This document shows positions 6,944-13,727 of a stretch of DNA of 15,889 nt, piece by piece; position 1 is the stretch's first letter; every line of letters starts with the position of its first letter. The notes below the pieces were generated by a model. That model made no database searches and was not told the DNA's origin. It saw only the letters and a list, made by a program, of their open reading frames with translations. The stretch covers positions 1-15,889 of the forward strand of contig JAGOSC010000054.1 of the NCBI GenBank assembly GCA_018062515.1, in the 5' to 3' direction. The position numbers and the translations under genes are program-made. The DNA comes from Candidatus Omnitrophota bacterium. Its GTDB lineage: Bacteria; Omnitrophota; Gorgyraeia; Zapsychrales; Zapsychraceae.

Positions 6944-7354
6944 CTAAGGAGTTTCTACAGAACTATACTGGCTGGGATTTTCAGCCTCTTTTTTATAGGC
7001 CTCTAGGATTTGTGTTTGAAGATACTCACGAAACTGCTGCGTAATTGGATGAGCAATATCCCGATGATCCGATTTTACATCCGAACTATCTTCCTGAACG
7101 ATACCCTGTCCCTGCAATTGCACTGTACCTCCGCATTGATTACAGAATTTGCTTCCGACTTCATTCTTAAAACCGCATTTTAAACAAGAAACTTTCATTT
7201 TTCTAGACGGCATGGCAATAAAAAGTCCGTTTGAACCCTGAATAATTTTAATGTTTCGAACAACAAAGGCATTATCGAACGTCACAGTTGAGTAAGCTTT
7301 TAATTTCTTATCTTGTCCTTCTTTTGGAAATACCCGTATCTCTGTAATCTCCAT
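6944..7354 (-). CDS. spoVG: SpoVG-family protein with an inserted zinc ribbon
   Basis: SpoVG proteins are small regulators that bind nucleic acid and affect septation, capsule and virulence genes in Gram-positive bacteria; their role elsewhere is poorly known. The SpoVG core is clear: MEITEIRVFP, then FVVRNIKIIQGSNGLFIAMPS (30-50), and HRDIAHPI (97-104) with a helical C terminus. Between MPS and RDIAHPI, where B. subtilis SpoVG has a short loop of about 8 residues, this protein has about 47, including Cys57-x2-Cys60 and Cys71-x2-Cys74, a zinc-ribbon pattern (CLKCG...CNQCGG). I chose ATG 7354, giving 136 residues, because AAGGAAGGAG precedes it ideally; a GTG at 7378 would add eight residues. 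It lies 47 bases after ispE and 24 before tRNA-Gln. Confidence 0.93.
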   Translation of the reverse strand: MEITEIRVFPKEGQDKKLKAYSTVTFDNAFVVRNIKIIQGSNGLFIAMPSRKMKVSCLKCGFKNEVGSKFCNQCGGTVQLQGQGIVQEDSSDVKSDHRDIAHPITQQFREYLQTQILEAYKKEAENPSQYSSVETP

Positions 7355-7401
7355 AATCGCTCCTTCCTTTTCTGCCACTTAGCGCTCTGTTCAATGCAGA
7401 A

Positions 7402-8307
7402 TCAAAGAGTCCTAACTACAAATACCTGTGAATAACGTTTCGATAGTTGAGAATGTATTTGCAAGGCTTCTTGTCTTGAGTCCGTCAGACCATAAACACT
7501 CGGCCCACTGCCTGATACTGTAACTCCTTTGGCATTGAGGGACTTTAATGTTTCCTTTAACTTCATGATCTTGGGGCAAATTTGTACGACAACTTTTTCT
7601 AAATCGTTATATAACAAAGAACTAATACTTATTATATTACTCTTTCTTAATTTATGAACAAGAATATTAACATCATCATCCTTTTTTGTCAACATATTCG
7701 TGTTGTTGACTTTGCCACCTTTAGGAAAGCCTGTTTTCGTCGGTATCCTTATGCGGCTGTAGACTTTGGGTGTTTGCATTTTTATCTTTGGAACGACTAA
7801 AATATGCCATAATTCACGCTTAATTTTTAAAGGTTTGATATGTGTCCCCCGGTCGGTTCCCAAAGCCCAACTTGAATCATAAAGAAAGAATGGAACATCA
7901 CTGCCAATTTGACTGGCGATATCAACCATTTTTGCCTGACTTAAATTTAATTTCCACAATTTGTTTAAACCTAAAAGCACCGTGGCCGCATTCGTAGATC
8001 CCCCCGCTAAACCAGCAGCAACCGGAATGGATTTATCAATATCAATATGAATACCTTCCGCAATTTGATATTTTTCTTTAATCATCTTCGCTACTTTATG
8101 AACCAAATTTTTAGGACCTGTAGGAACCTGCGGATGATTGCATGTAACCGTTATTTTTCCGGAAGAATTTGAATTCAAACGGATGCGATCAAATAAATCG
8201 ATTCTTTCAAAAAGGGTGACAATATTGTGATACCCGTCGGGACGTTTATTAATAACTTTGAGGTAAAGATTTAGTTTGGCAGGTGCCTTGAGGATTAGTT
8301 GGGACAT
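7402..8307 (-). CDS. ispE: 4-diphosphocytidyl-2-C-methyl-D-erythritol kinase IspE
   Basis: IspE is the GHMP kinase that phosphorylates CDP-methylerythritol in the non-mevalonate isoprenoid pathway. The protein shows APAKLNLYL with Lys11, the ATP-binding motif IPVAAGLAGGSTNAA (94-108), the catalytic aspartate Asp137 in IGSDVPFFL, and the C-terminal GHMP motif VTVSGSGPSVYGL (262-274). The ATP motif reads GLAGGSTN where most family members have GLGGGSSN or GLGGGSSD, a conservative change. At 301 residues it is a little longer than usual, with extra charged residues near 190-215. The ATG at 8307 lies 8 bases after the TPR gene and has no clear Shine-Dalgarno, so it probably depends on translation from upstream. 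Confidence 0.97.
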   Translation of the reverse strand: MSQLILKAPAKLNLYLKVINKRPDGYHNIVTLFERIDLFDRIRLNSNSSGKITVTCNHPQVPTGPKNLVHKVAKMIKEKYQIAEGIHIDIDKSIPVAAGLAGGSTNAATVLLGLNKLWKLNLSQAKMVDIASQIGSDVPFFLYDSSWALGTDRGTHIKPLKIKRELWHILVVPKIKMQTPKVYSRIRIPTKTGFPKGGKVNNTNMLTKKDDDVNILVHKLRKSNIISISSLLYNDLEKVVVQICPKIMKLKETLKSLNAKGVTVSGSGPSVYGLTDSRQEALQIHSQLSKRYSQVFVVRTL

Positions 8308-8315
8308 TAAAATGC

Positions 8316-9341
8316 TTATTTTTTTTCAGCGTCGATGTCAGTATTTTTTCTGGCTTGAATGCTTTTAGTCGATTCAATCTTTTGTATCACATTTTTCTGT
8401 CCGGGAAGTAGCTCGAGGGATAATTCCCAATACTTTAAAGCGTCCTCGATTTTGTTCATTTTGAAATATACATCGCCTAAATGTTCGTAGATGATCGGAT
8501 CTTTAAGATATTCATCCGCTTGTAAAAATGTATCGATGGCCTTTTGATAATTTCCTTTCTTAAAAAAAATCCATCCCAAACTATCAAGATAAGCGCCATT
8601 TTTTGGACTGACGATTAAGGCTCTATTGACCATCTTTTCAGCTTCGTCTAAATCTAAATCAATCTCAGCATAAATATATCCTAACGTGTTTAAACTTCCG
8701 TCGTGGTCGGGGTTCAATTTAACCGAACGCATAAGAAGATCAATAGCCTTTTGTTTATCGTCTATTTCAAGATATAGAGAACCTAAAAGATAGAGAACAT
8801 CCGGATTTTGAGGCTCCAAACTTAATATTTTTTCAAATTGAACGATGGCTTCTTTATATTTTTTCTGAGAATAATAAAGCTGACCCAAGTAACCATATAT
8901 TTCTATATTTTCTGGTTCAGCACTGGAAAATGCTTTTAAGATATGTTCGTACTCTTTGGCCGCATTATCATAATCTTTCTCAGTGGAATAGATTAAAGCC
9001 AGCAGGTAATGTGCTTGAAGGTCTTCGGGATTATAACGATTAACGAGGTTTAATTCTTCTTTGGCCTTGGCCAACATGTCCAGGCGGGCATAATTTGCCC
9101 CCAAACGTAAATGGATTAAGTAACTGCCCTCATCGAACTGAACGGCATTTTCATATTCCATCACTGCTTTGTTGGTCTGACCTAGAAGATCATACACCTG
9201 TCCCATAGCGTAATGGGCCAGGCTTTTCGACGTGGAGATGCGGTCTTGAGAAACAAATGCTTCCGCGCAGTTGACTTGAAAAAAAACCAGCGCACAAAAA
9301 CCTAAGTTTGCCAAAAATTGACTTATTGTTGCTTTTCGCAT
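8316..9341 (-). CDS. Exported TPR-repeat protein
   Basis: I recognise no specific function. Residues 1-28 form a signal peptide: a basic start, a hydrophobic core around LGFCALVFFQV, and likely cleavage after AEA. A cysteine (Cys25) lies near the cleavage point, but the preceding residues (QVN) do not make a good lipobox. From about residue 40 to 316 there are about eight tetratricopeptide repeats, for example YLGQLYYSQKKYKEAIVQFE (151-170), LGSLYLEIDDKQKAIDLLMR (186-205) and LGDVYFKMNKIEDALKYWEL (288-307). TPR solenoids bind other proteins, so a scaffold or assembly role in the periplasm is likely. It lies between the bS22-like gene and ispE; the site has AAAGG before its ATG. Confidence 0.85.
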   Translation of the reverse strand: MRKATISQFLANLGFCALVFFQVNCAEAFVSQDRISTSKSLAHYAMGQVYDLLGQTNKAVMEYENAVQFDEGSYLIHLRLGANYARLDMLAKAKEELNLVNRYNPEDLQAHYLLALIYSTEKDYDNAAKEYEHILKAFSSAEPENIEIYGYLGQLYYSQKKYKEAIVQFEKILSLEPQNPDVLYLLGSLYLEIDDKQKAIDLLMRSVKLNPDHDGSLNTLGYIYAEIDLDLDEAEKMVNRALIVSPKNGAYLDSLGWIFFKKGNYQKAIDTFLQADEYLKDPIIYEHLGDVYFKMNKIEDALKYWELSLELLPGQKNVIQKIESTKSIQARKNTDIDAEKK

Positions 9342-9361
9342 TGGTCTACCTTTTATTAAAC

Positions 9362-9384
9362 GAATTTAGATAAAATCTAAATTC
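9362..9384 (-). repeat. Perfect 10-base hairpin between the bS22-like and TPR genes
   Basis: GAATTTAGAT and ATCTAAATTC are exact inverted copies separated by three bases. The hairpin lies 8 bases after the stop of the bS22-like gene and 21 bases before the TPR start. On the minus strand only GTTTAAT follows, a poor T-tract, so it looks more like a weak attenuator or an mRNA processing/stability hairpin than a full terminator. Such an element could keep the ribosomal-protein-like gene at a higher level than the genes after it. Confidence 0.6.
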
Positions 9385-9391
9385 AACCAGG

Positions 9392-9493
9392 TTATTTCCA
9401 GTCGCGTTTCTTCAGATGTCGTAGTGATTTACGTAGTTTTTTACGTTTATGAGTTCTAATTTTTCTTCGTTTTCTTTTTTTTCCGCACGGCAT
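9392..9493 (-). CDS. 33-residue bS22/mS38-like ribosomal protein (AURKAIP1/COX24 family)
   Basis: The product starts MPCGKKRKRRKIRTHKRKK and has 19 Lys or Arg among 33 residues. It strongly resembles the small Bacteroidota proteins that begin MPSGKKRKRHKIATHKRKK and are annotated with an AURKAIP1/COX24 domain. It resembles more loosely the 33-residue mycobacterial ribosomal protein bS22, the counterpart of mitochondrial mS38 (all from memory). The likely role is a small-subunit rRNA-binding protein. AGAAGG, overlapping the hisG stop codon, stands about 10 bases before the ATG. The gap to hisG is 14 bases, so it is probably cotranscribed with it. The alternative is a chance basic ORF, made unlikely by the family match and the ribosome binding site. 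Confidence 0.82.
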   Translation of the reverse strand: MPCGKKRKRRKIRTHKRKKLRKSLRHLKKRDWK

Positions 9494-9507
9494 AAAAGAT
9501 CTACCTT

Positions 9508-10383
9508 CTAATAGATAAGTTTGTTTAACGGATATTCGATAATTCCTTCAGCCCCCGCCATTTTAAGCTTAGGAATCAAAACACGGACAATGCTTTCATT
9601 AATAACTGTTTCTACAGCCAACCAGGCAGGATCACTTAATGGTGAAACCGTCGGTTCTCTTAATGATGGCAAAAGACTTCGGACCTTATCAAAATTTTTA
9701 GTCATTATATTCATTTTTAACCCGACCATATCATTGGCAGCCATCGCCCCTTTGAGCAGCATGATGATTTGATCCATTTTCTGTTTTTTCCACGGATCAG
9801 AAACAGCCTCTTTATTGGCGATAAACTGCGTTGTCGACTGGCACAACGTTTCAACGATTCTCAATTTATTGGCCTTTAAGCTGCTTCCTGTTTCTGTCAA
9901 TTCAACAATCGCATCTACCAAACCGGAACTAACTTTAGCTTCCGTAGCGCCCCAGCTAAATTCAACTTCAGCTTGAACTTTATGTTTCTTAAGATATTTT
10001 TTGGTAATCCCGACAACTTCTGTCGCAATTTTTTTTCCTTGAAGATCTTTAACCGACTTAATAGGAGAAGCCTCAGGAACAGCTAAAACCCAACGCACTA
10101 CATTAGTTGTCTGCTTGGAATAATTCAGTTCGGAGAGAACTTTTATTTTCGAACCGTTTTCTAAAACCCAATCCGCTCCGGTAATACCGCAATCCAGCGT
10201 CTTATTTTCAACATATCGGCTCATCTCTTGAGCGCGTAATAACACTGGCTCAATTTCTTCATCATCGATATTAGGGAAGTAAGATCGGCTGTGAATAGCG
10301 ATTTTAAATCCGGCTCGTTCAAAAACTTTAAAGGTGGCGTCTTGTAAACTGCCTTTCGGCAATCCTAATTTTAATTTTTTCAT
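9508..10383 (-). CDS. hisG: ATP phosphoribosyltransferase, long form HisG
   Basis: HisG joins ATP and PRPP, the first step of histidine synthesis. The 291 residues match the long form: a periplasmic-binding-like catalytic domain (1-210), starting KLGLPKGSLQDAT, with the PRPP-binding loop VDAIVELTETGSSL (156-169), and a C-terminal ferredoxin-like regulatory domain (about 215-290) that binds histidine, ending GAEGIIEYPLNKLIY. The long form does not need HisZ, and histidine probably inhibits it directly. No other his gene is nearby. It shares an apparent transcription unit with prs, whose product it uses. Transcription probably starts about 33 bases upstream; no Shine-Dalgarno is visible before ATG 10383. 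Confidence 0.97.
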   Translation of the reverse strand: MKKLKLGLPKGSLQDATFKVFERAGFKIAIHSRSYFPNIDDEEIEPVLLRAQEMSRYVENKTLDCGITGADWVLENGSKIKVLSELNYSKQTTNVVRWVLAVPEASPIKSVKDLQGKKIATEVVGITKKYLKKHKVQAEVEFSWGATEAKVSSGLVDAIVELTETGSSLKANKLRIVETLCQSTTQFIANKEAVSDPWKKQKMDQIIMLLKGAMAANDMVGLKMNIMTKNFDKVRSLLPSLREPTVSPLSDPAWLAVETVINESIVRVLIPKLKMAGAEGIIEYPLNKLIY

Positions 10384-10422
10384 TTAAAATTCGATCATTT
10401 TTAGGGTTAAAAATAAAAACGT

Positions 10423-10451
10423 ATTATAACGGTCGGTTTAAGGCTTGTAAA
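10423..10451 (-). promoter_or_regulatory. Promoter of the hisG unit
   Basis: On the minus strand TTTACA (10446-10451) and a perfect TATAAT (10423-10428) are 17 bases apart. Predicted transcription start is near 10416, giving a leader of about 33 bases. It is the only strong promoter I see for the whole run from hisG to rplY. Confidence 0.75.
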
Positions 10452-10537
10452 GAAATTTAAATCATGAACCGTAAAAGTATAATACTATTTAAACTTTAAT
10501 CAAGACAACTCTACTTTGAGATCGATTTGAAAATCCC

Positions 10538-10566
10538 TTGTAAAATAATTATTTCGTAGATATAAT
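10538..10566 (+). promoter_or_regulatory. Promoter of the ppiD-like gene
   Basis: TTGTAA (10538-10543), a 17-base spacer and a perfect TATAAT (10561-10566) point to a transcription start near 10573. The resulting leader is about 85 bases and contains a possible 6-base-pair hairpin (10588-10606, AGGCTA with TGGCCT, one G-T pair, 7-base loop). No T-tract follows, so it is not a terminator. The promoter is divergent from that of hisG within the same 274-base gap; the rest of that gap shows nothing I can support. Confidence 0.7.
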
Positions 10567-10657
10567 CTTGCTTAAATTTAATCTTCCAGGCTAAATTCGC
10601 TGGCCTAATATAGCAAATTACCTAACTTTTACAAGCACAAAATACTCAGGAGTTCAA

Positions 10658-12175
10658 ATGTTAAAGATCTTACGCAACAAGGAGTTAAAACGCAAAGTAA
10701 TCTGGTTTGTCGCCGTGATTATTATTATTTCATTTGGTATATTCGGAACAGCCTACACATTAAGCGGCGTGGATAATGATAAATATGCCGGTAAAATTTT
10801 TGGAAAAAAGATCGATATTCAAAAATTTGGAAAGGCTTATCAAATTGTAGAAATCCAATCCATTATGCGTTACGGTGAAAGTTTTGCCAAAGTTCGTGAA
10901 TTTCTTAATCTGGAAGCTCAAACCTGGGATCGCCTTATCCTTTTACATGAAGCGGATCGCAGAAAAATAAAAATATTTAATGATCAAGTTGTCAAAACCA
11001 TCGAAGAAAACGAATATTTTCAACGCAACGGACAATTCGATAGCATTGCTTACAATGAAGTATTGCAATATATATTTAAAATTAAACCGCGGGATTTTGA
11101 AGAAAGTATTCGAGAAAATCTCCAACTGGCTTATCTTTTTGACCAAGAAACACAAGGCTTAACAGTCACTCCCGATGAAGTTCAGTCTGAATTCAAGCGG
11201 CTTAATGAAGAGGTCCAAGTCAGCTATGTACTGATTTCTCCTGATCAATATAAAGATGAAAAAATGTACGATGAAACAGCGGCTAAACAATATTTCGAAG
11301 AGCACAAACAAGCCTTTCAAGTTTCATCAGCCGTTAACGTCGATTATATTGAAATACCCATAAAACAGGATGAAAAATCTGCCGCTGAAAAGAAAGAGGA
11401 CGAATCAACCGTTGAAAGTCCGGAAAAAGAAAAAGCGTCTGAATTGGCTCAAACAATTTTTGACGAACTGTTGGAAAATCCGGACTTGTCGACGATAGCC
11501 AAAACACATTCATTAAGTGTGAAACAAACGGGAAACTTTAACTCCGATACGCCTAATTTGAATTTAGGCTGGTCGTTTGAAGTCATGAATCAAGTCTTCA
11601 AAATGAAATTAAATGATATTCAAGGGCCATTTGAAACCGCCAACAGTTTTATTATTCTTAAAGTGGCCGAAAAACATGATGCCTACATTCCCGAATATGA
11701 AACGGTGAAAGATAAAGTCAAAGACAGTTATTTGCGTGAGCAGGCGAAAGAAATAACAAAAAATAAAACCGAGGAATTTCGGAAAAAAATTATAGAACAG
11801 TTAAATCGCAGCGAGATCCGCGATTTTTCAAAAACGGTTAAGGAGTTGGGGCTTGATCTTCAGGAAACGCCTAATTTTAACCGTGGTCAATATTTGCCGA
11901 ATATAGGCATTGTTAAGGATTTTGAGAACGCGGCCTTTTCGCTCGATGAGAAGAATGATGTGAGCGCCGTCGTAGAAACACCAAAAGGGTATGCCATTCT
12001 GCATCTTGACCATTACTCGCCTGCGTCACAGGATTTATTTGCTGAACAAAAAGAACAGCTGGAACAAACAATTCTATCTGAACGAAAGAACGAAAAATTC
12101 AAAGAGTATATGACCCGTGTTCGATTGGAAGCCAACATAACGACGACGCAAGACGAAAAAACCGATATACTTTAA
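10658..12175 (+). CDS. PpiD/SurA-like membrane-anchored periplasmic folding chaperone
   Basis: The 505-residue protein starts with a short basic cytoplasmic segment and one membrane helix (about 13-33, WFVAVIIIISFGIFGTAYTL), the layout of PpiD. A SurA_N-like chaperone domain follows (about 40-190), with the repeated F..E.IRENLQLAYLFDQ style helices. Two parvulin-like segments come next: about 265-345 (AQTIFDELLENPDLSTIAKTH through GPFETANSFIILKVAEKH) and about 375-455 (ending ETPKGYAILHLDHYSP). Both look degenerate, so chaperone activity is more likely than isomerase activity. A charged linker (about 236-262) precedes the first. The protein probably helps newly exported proteins fold at the inner membrane. 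AGGAG sits 5 bases before the ATG. It ends exactly where the convergent tlpA-like gene ends. Confidence 0.85.
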   Translation: MLKILRNKELKRKVIWFVAVIIIISFGIFGTAYTLSGVDNDKYAGKIFGKKIDIQKFGKAYQIVEIQSIMRYGESFAKVREFLNLEAQTWDRLILLHEADRRKIKIFNDQVVKTIEENEYFQRNGQFDSIAYNEVLQYIFKIKPRDFEESIRENLQLAYLFDQETQGLTVTPDEVQSEFKRLNEEVQVSYVLISPDQYKDEKMYDETAAKQYFEEHKQAFQVSSAVNVDYIEIPIKQDEKSAAEKKEDESTVESPEKEKASELAQTIFDELLENPDLSTIAKTHSLSVKQTGNFNSDTPNLNLGWSFEVMNQVFKMKLNDIQGPFETANSFIILKVAEKHDAYIPEYETVKDKVKDSYLREQAKEITKNKTEEFRKKIIEQLNRSEIRDFSKTVKELGLDLQETPNFNRGQYLPNIGIVKDFENAAFSLDEKNDVSAVVETPKGYAILHLDHYSPASQDLFAEQKEQLEQTILSERKNEKFKEYMTRVRLEANITTTQDEKTDIL

Positions 12176-12679
12176 TTATTTAAAATAATCTGAAAAATTG
12201 GCAGGAAGATGATGTTCAACAGCGGTGATTATGCCTTGTTGATTAATAAACACGAACGTCGGAAATCCGAGGATTTGATACTGTTCTGAAATCTGTCCAT
12301 CCGTATCAAGAAATACATTAAAGGTTATGCCGTTACGGTTTACATATTGCATGACTTGTTCTTTGCTTTCTCCGCAATCAATCAAAATCAATTCAAAATC
12401 TTTTCCGACATACTTCTCTTTATTGACTTGGATTTCTTTCAGTTGTGTTCGGCAATGCGGACACCAGGTTGTCCAAAAAAATAAAATGGCATTCTTACCT
12501 TTACGTACATCATCAAGACTTTCGTAGGAACCATTTAAATTGGGAAGTTTGAATACCGGCGCCTTTTGCCCGACGATAACACTCCTTGGTTTCATCATAG
12601 GTTCCATCGCCGTCGCTGAGAAAATACCTAGACTTAAGAAAACTCCGACCATTAAAATAAAGATTTTACTTTTTATCAT
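12176..12679 (-). CDS. TlpA/ResA-like thioredoxin-fold protein, exported
   Basis: The 167-residue product has an N-terminal signal peptide (1-24, MIKSKIFILMVGVFLSLG then SATA). A thioredoxin-like domain of the AhpC/TSA-TlpA type follows from about residue 36. The redox motif is WTTWCPHC with Cys73 and Cys76, and the cis-proline lies in GFPTFVFI (Pro140). Such proteins reduce disulfides or apocytochromes in the periplasm; the substrate here cannot be told. I prefer ATG 12679, which gives a proper signal peptide with AAGGGA upstream, over ATG 12706, which would add nine polar residues. It overlaps the end of cutA by 14 bases and is the last gene of the rmuC cluster. Confidence 0.9.
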   Translation of the reverse strand: MIKSKIFILMVGVFLSLGIFSATAMEPMMKPRSVIVGQKAPVFKLPNLNGSYESLDDVRKGKNAILFFWTTWCPHCRTQLKEIQVNKEKYVGKDFELILIDCGESKEQVMQYVNRNGITFNVFLDTDGQISEQYQILGFPTFVFINQQGIITAVEHHLPANFSDYFK

Positions 12680-12998
12680 TTTTTCTTCCCTTGGTTGAAT
12701 CATCAATCCAGTTTAAATAATCTTTGTTTCCAGAAATAATCGGCATGGCAATTATTTCAGGCACTTTATAACTATGAATAGCCTTTACGGCCTTTACAAT
12801 TTTAGAAAATAGTGTCTTTCTCGTCTTAATAACCATCATGACTTCCTGATCCGAATTGACCCTCCCTTCCCACCAATACATCGATTGAATATCCGAAATA
12901 ATATTCGCGCAGGCAATTAATTTGTCTTTTAACAACTGGTCGGCAATGTTTTCAGCCTCTTTTTTATTCTTGCATGTTATAAAAATGACAATATACAT
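12666..12998 (-). CDS. cutA: CutA divalent-cation tolerance family protein
   Basis: CutA proteins are small trimeric proteins with a ferredoxin-like, PII-like fold, linked to copper tolerance, though their function is still unclear. The 110-residue product shows the family pattern: TCKNKKEAENIADQLL, LIACANII (27-34), MYWWEGRV (40-47), a Glu at 52, IKT (57-59), and SYKVPEIIAMPIISGNKDYL beginning at residue 76. The common HPYEVPEI is HSYKVPEI here. The C-terminal tail is very basic. The ATG at 12998 stands 3 bases after the pgeF stop, and GAGG inside the end of pgeF can serve as ribosome binding site, so the two are likely coupled. Confidence 0.94.
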   Translation of the reverse strand: MYIVIFITCKNKKEAENIADQLLKDKLIACANIISDIQSMYWWEGRVNSDQEVMMVIKTRKTLFSKIVKAVKAIHSYKVPEIIAMPIISGNKDYLNWIDDSTKGRKNDKK

Positions 12999-13001
12999 AC
13001 A

Positions 13002-13727
13002 TTAATCCCTCAGCATAATTAAAGATAAAATTCGTCCGGCTTTCTGTCCATCCCGACGATATGAGTGATAATCTTGATGATCGAACGTGCAAATTCCGCA
13101 ATCATAAATTTTATCCGGAAGAACACCTTGGTCAATGAGTTGATTCTTATTAGCCAAGGCCAGATCAAAACAGTATTTTTGATTTTCCTTCATAACTTCA
13201 CGCGGAAAATGCTGGAGAAATTCCTCTCCGACTTCATAGCGCGGCGCTCTGATGCATGGCCCGAAGGCAACCTTAATATCTTTTGGTTTGGAATTATATG
13301 TCTTTACCATCAATTTGACCGTCTCGGCGGATATTTGCTCTTTTGTTCCTCTCCACCCCGCGTGAACAAGACCGACCGCAGGCGTCCCTTCATCGAATAA
13401 AAAAACCGGCAGACAATCAGCGGTGCGTACCGCCAAGTCCAAACCCCGTCGATCTATGATCAAAGCATCCGCTTCAACAACCTTTGAAGTTTGGTCTCGA
13501 ATAATAACCACTTCTTTCCCATGGACCTGTTTAACATTAGCAATATCACTGGCGTTCATTCCAAGATTTGATTTTATATAATCATCTTGTAATGAATTAA
13601 AAGGAGAACCCGTGGAGTTTAAATTAAAATCCACATCGCTTTCACTGACGAACGTAAATACGCGCTCAGGAAAAAAGTGATTAAACAAGGCTTTGCTCGT
13701 CGGAGAATTCTGTGTTTTCGATGTCAT
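13002..13727 (-). CDS. pgeF: Peptidoglycan editing factor PgeF (YfiH/DUF152 family)
   Basis: Family members are purine-nucleoside-phosphorylase or laccase-like metal enzymes; E. coli YfiH/PgeF corrects wrongly built cell-wall precursors containing L-Ser. The metal-binding residues are present: His69 in KQVHG, Cys105 in RTADCLPVF and His122 in HAGWRGT. FGPCIRAPRYEVG (155-167) and the closing HSYRRDGQKAGR segment (221-232) also fit. Length (241) is normal. The ATG at 13727 overlaps the end of rmuC by 47 bases. No good Shine-Dalgarno is visible; a TTG at 13685 would remove 14 poorly conserved residues and most of the overlap. The conserved core is not affected by this choice. Confidence 0.93.
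   Translation of the reverse strand: MTSKTQNSPTSKALFNHFFPERVFTFVSESDVDFNLNSTGSPFNSLQDDYIKSNLGMNASDIANVKQVHGKEVVIIRDQTSKVVEADALIIDRRGLDLAVRTADCLPVFLFDEGTPAVGLVHAGWRGTKEQISAETVKLMVKTYNSKPKDIKVAFGPCIRAPRYEVGEEFLQHFPREVMKENQKYCFDLALANKNQLIDQGVLPDKIYDCGICTFDHQDYHSYRRDGQKAGRILSLIMLRD

Noticed and set aside
7355..7378. Extension of spoVG to a GTG start at 7378
   Set aside because: It would include the ideal AAGGAAGGAG ribosome binding site of ATG 7354 inside the coding region, and SpoVG proteins begin at MEIT.
10478..10483. Second TATAAT in the hisG/ppiD-like gap as a plus-strand promoter
   Set aside because: No reasonable -35 box lies 16-18 bases before it; the pair at 10538-10566 is far better.
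10588..10606. Riboswitch or terminator in the ppiD-like leader
   Set aside because: Only one short hairpin with a G-T pair and a 7-base loop is visible, without a T-tract or any recognised riboswitch core.
12680..12706. Extension of the tlpA-like gene to ATG 12706
   Set aside because: The added nine polar residues would precede a normal signal peptide that starts at ATG 12679.
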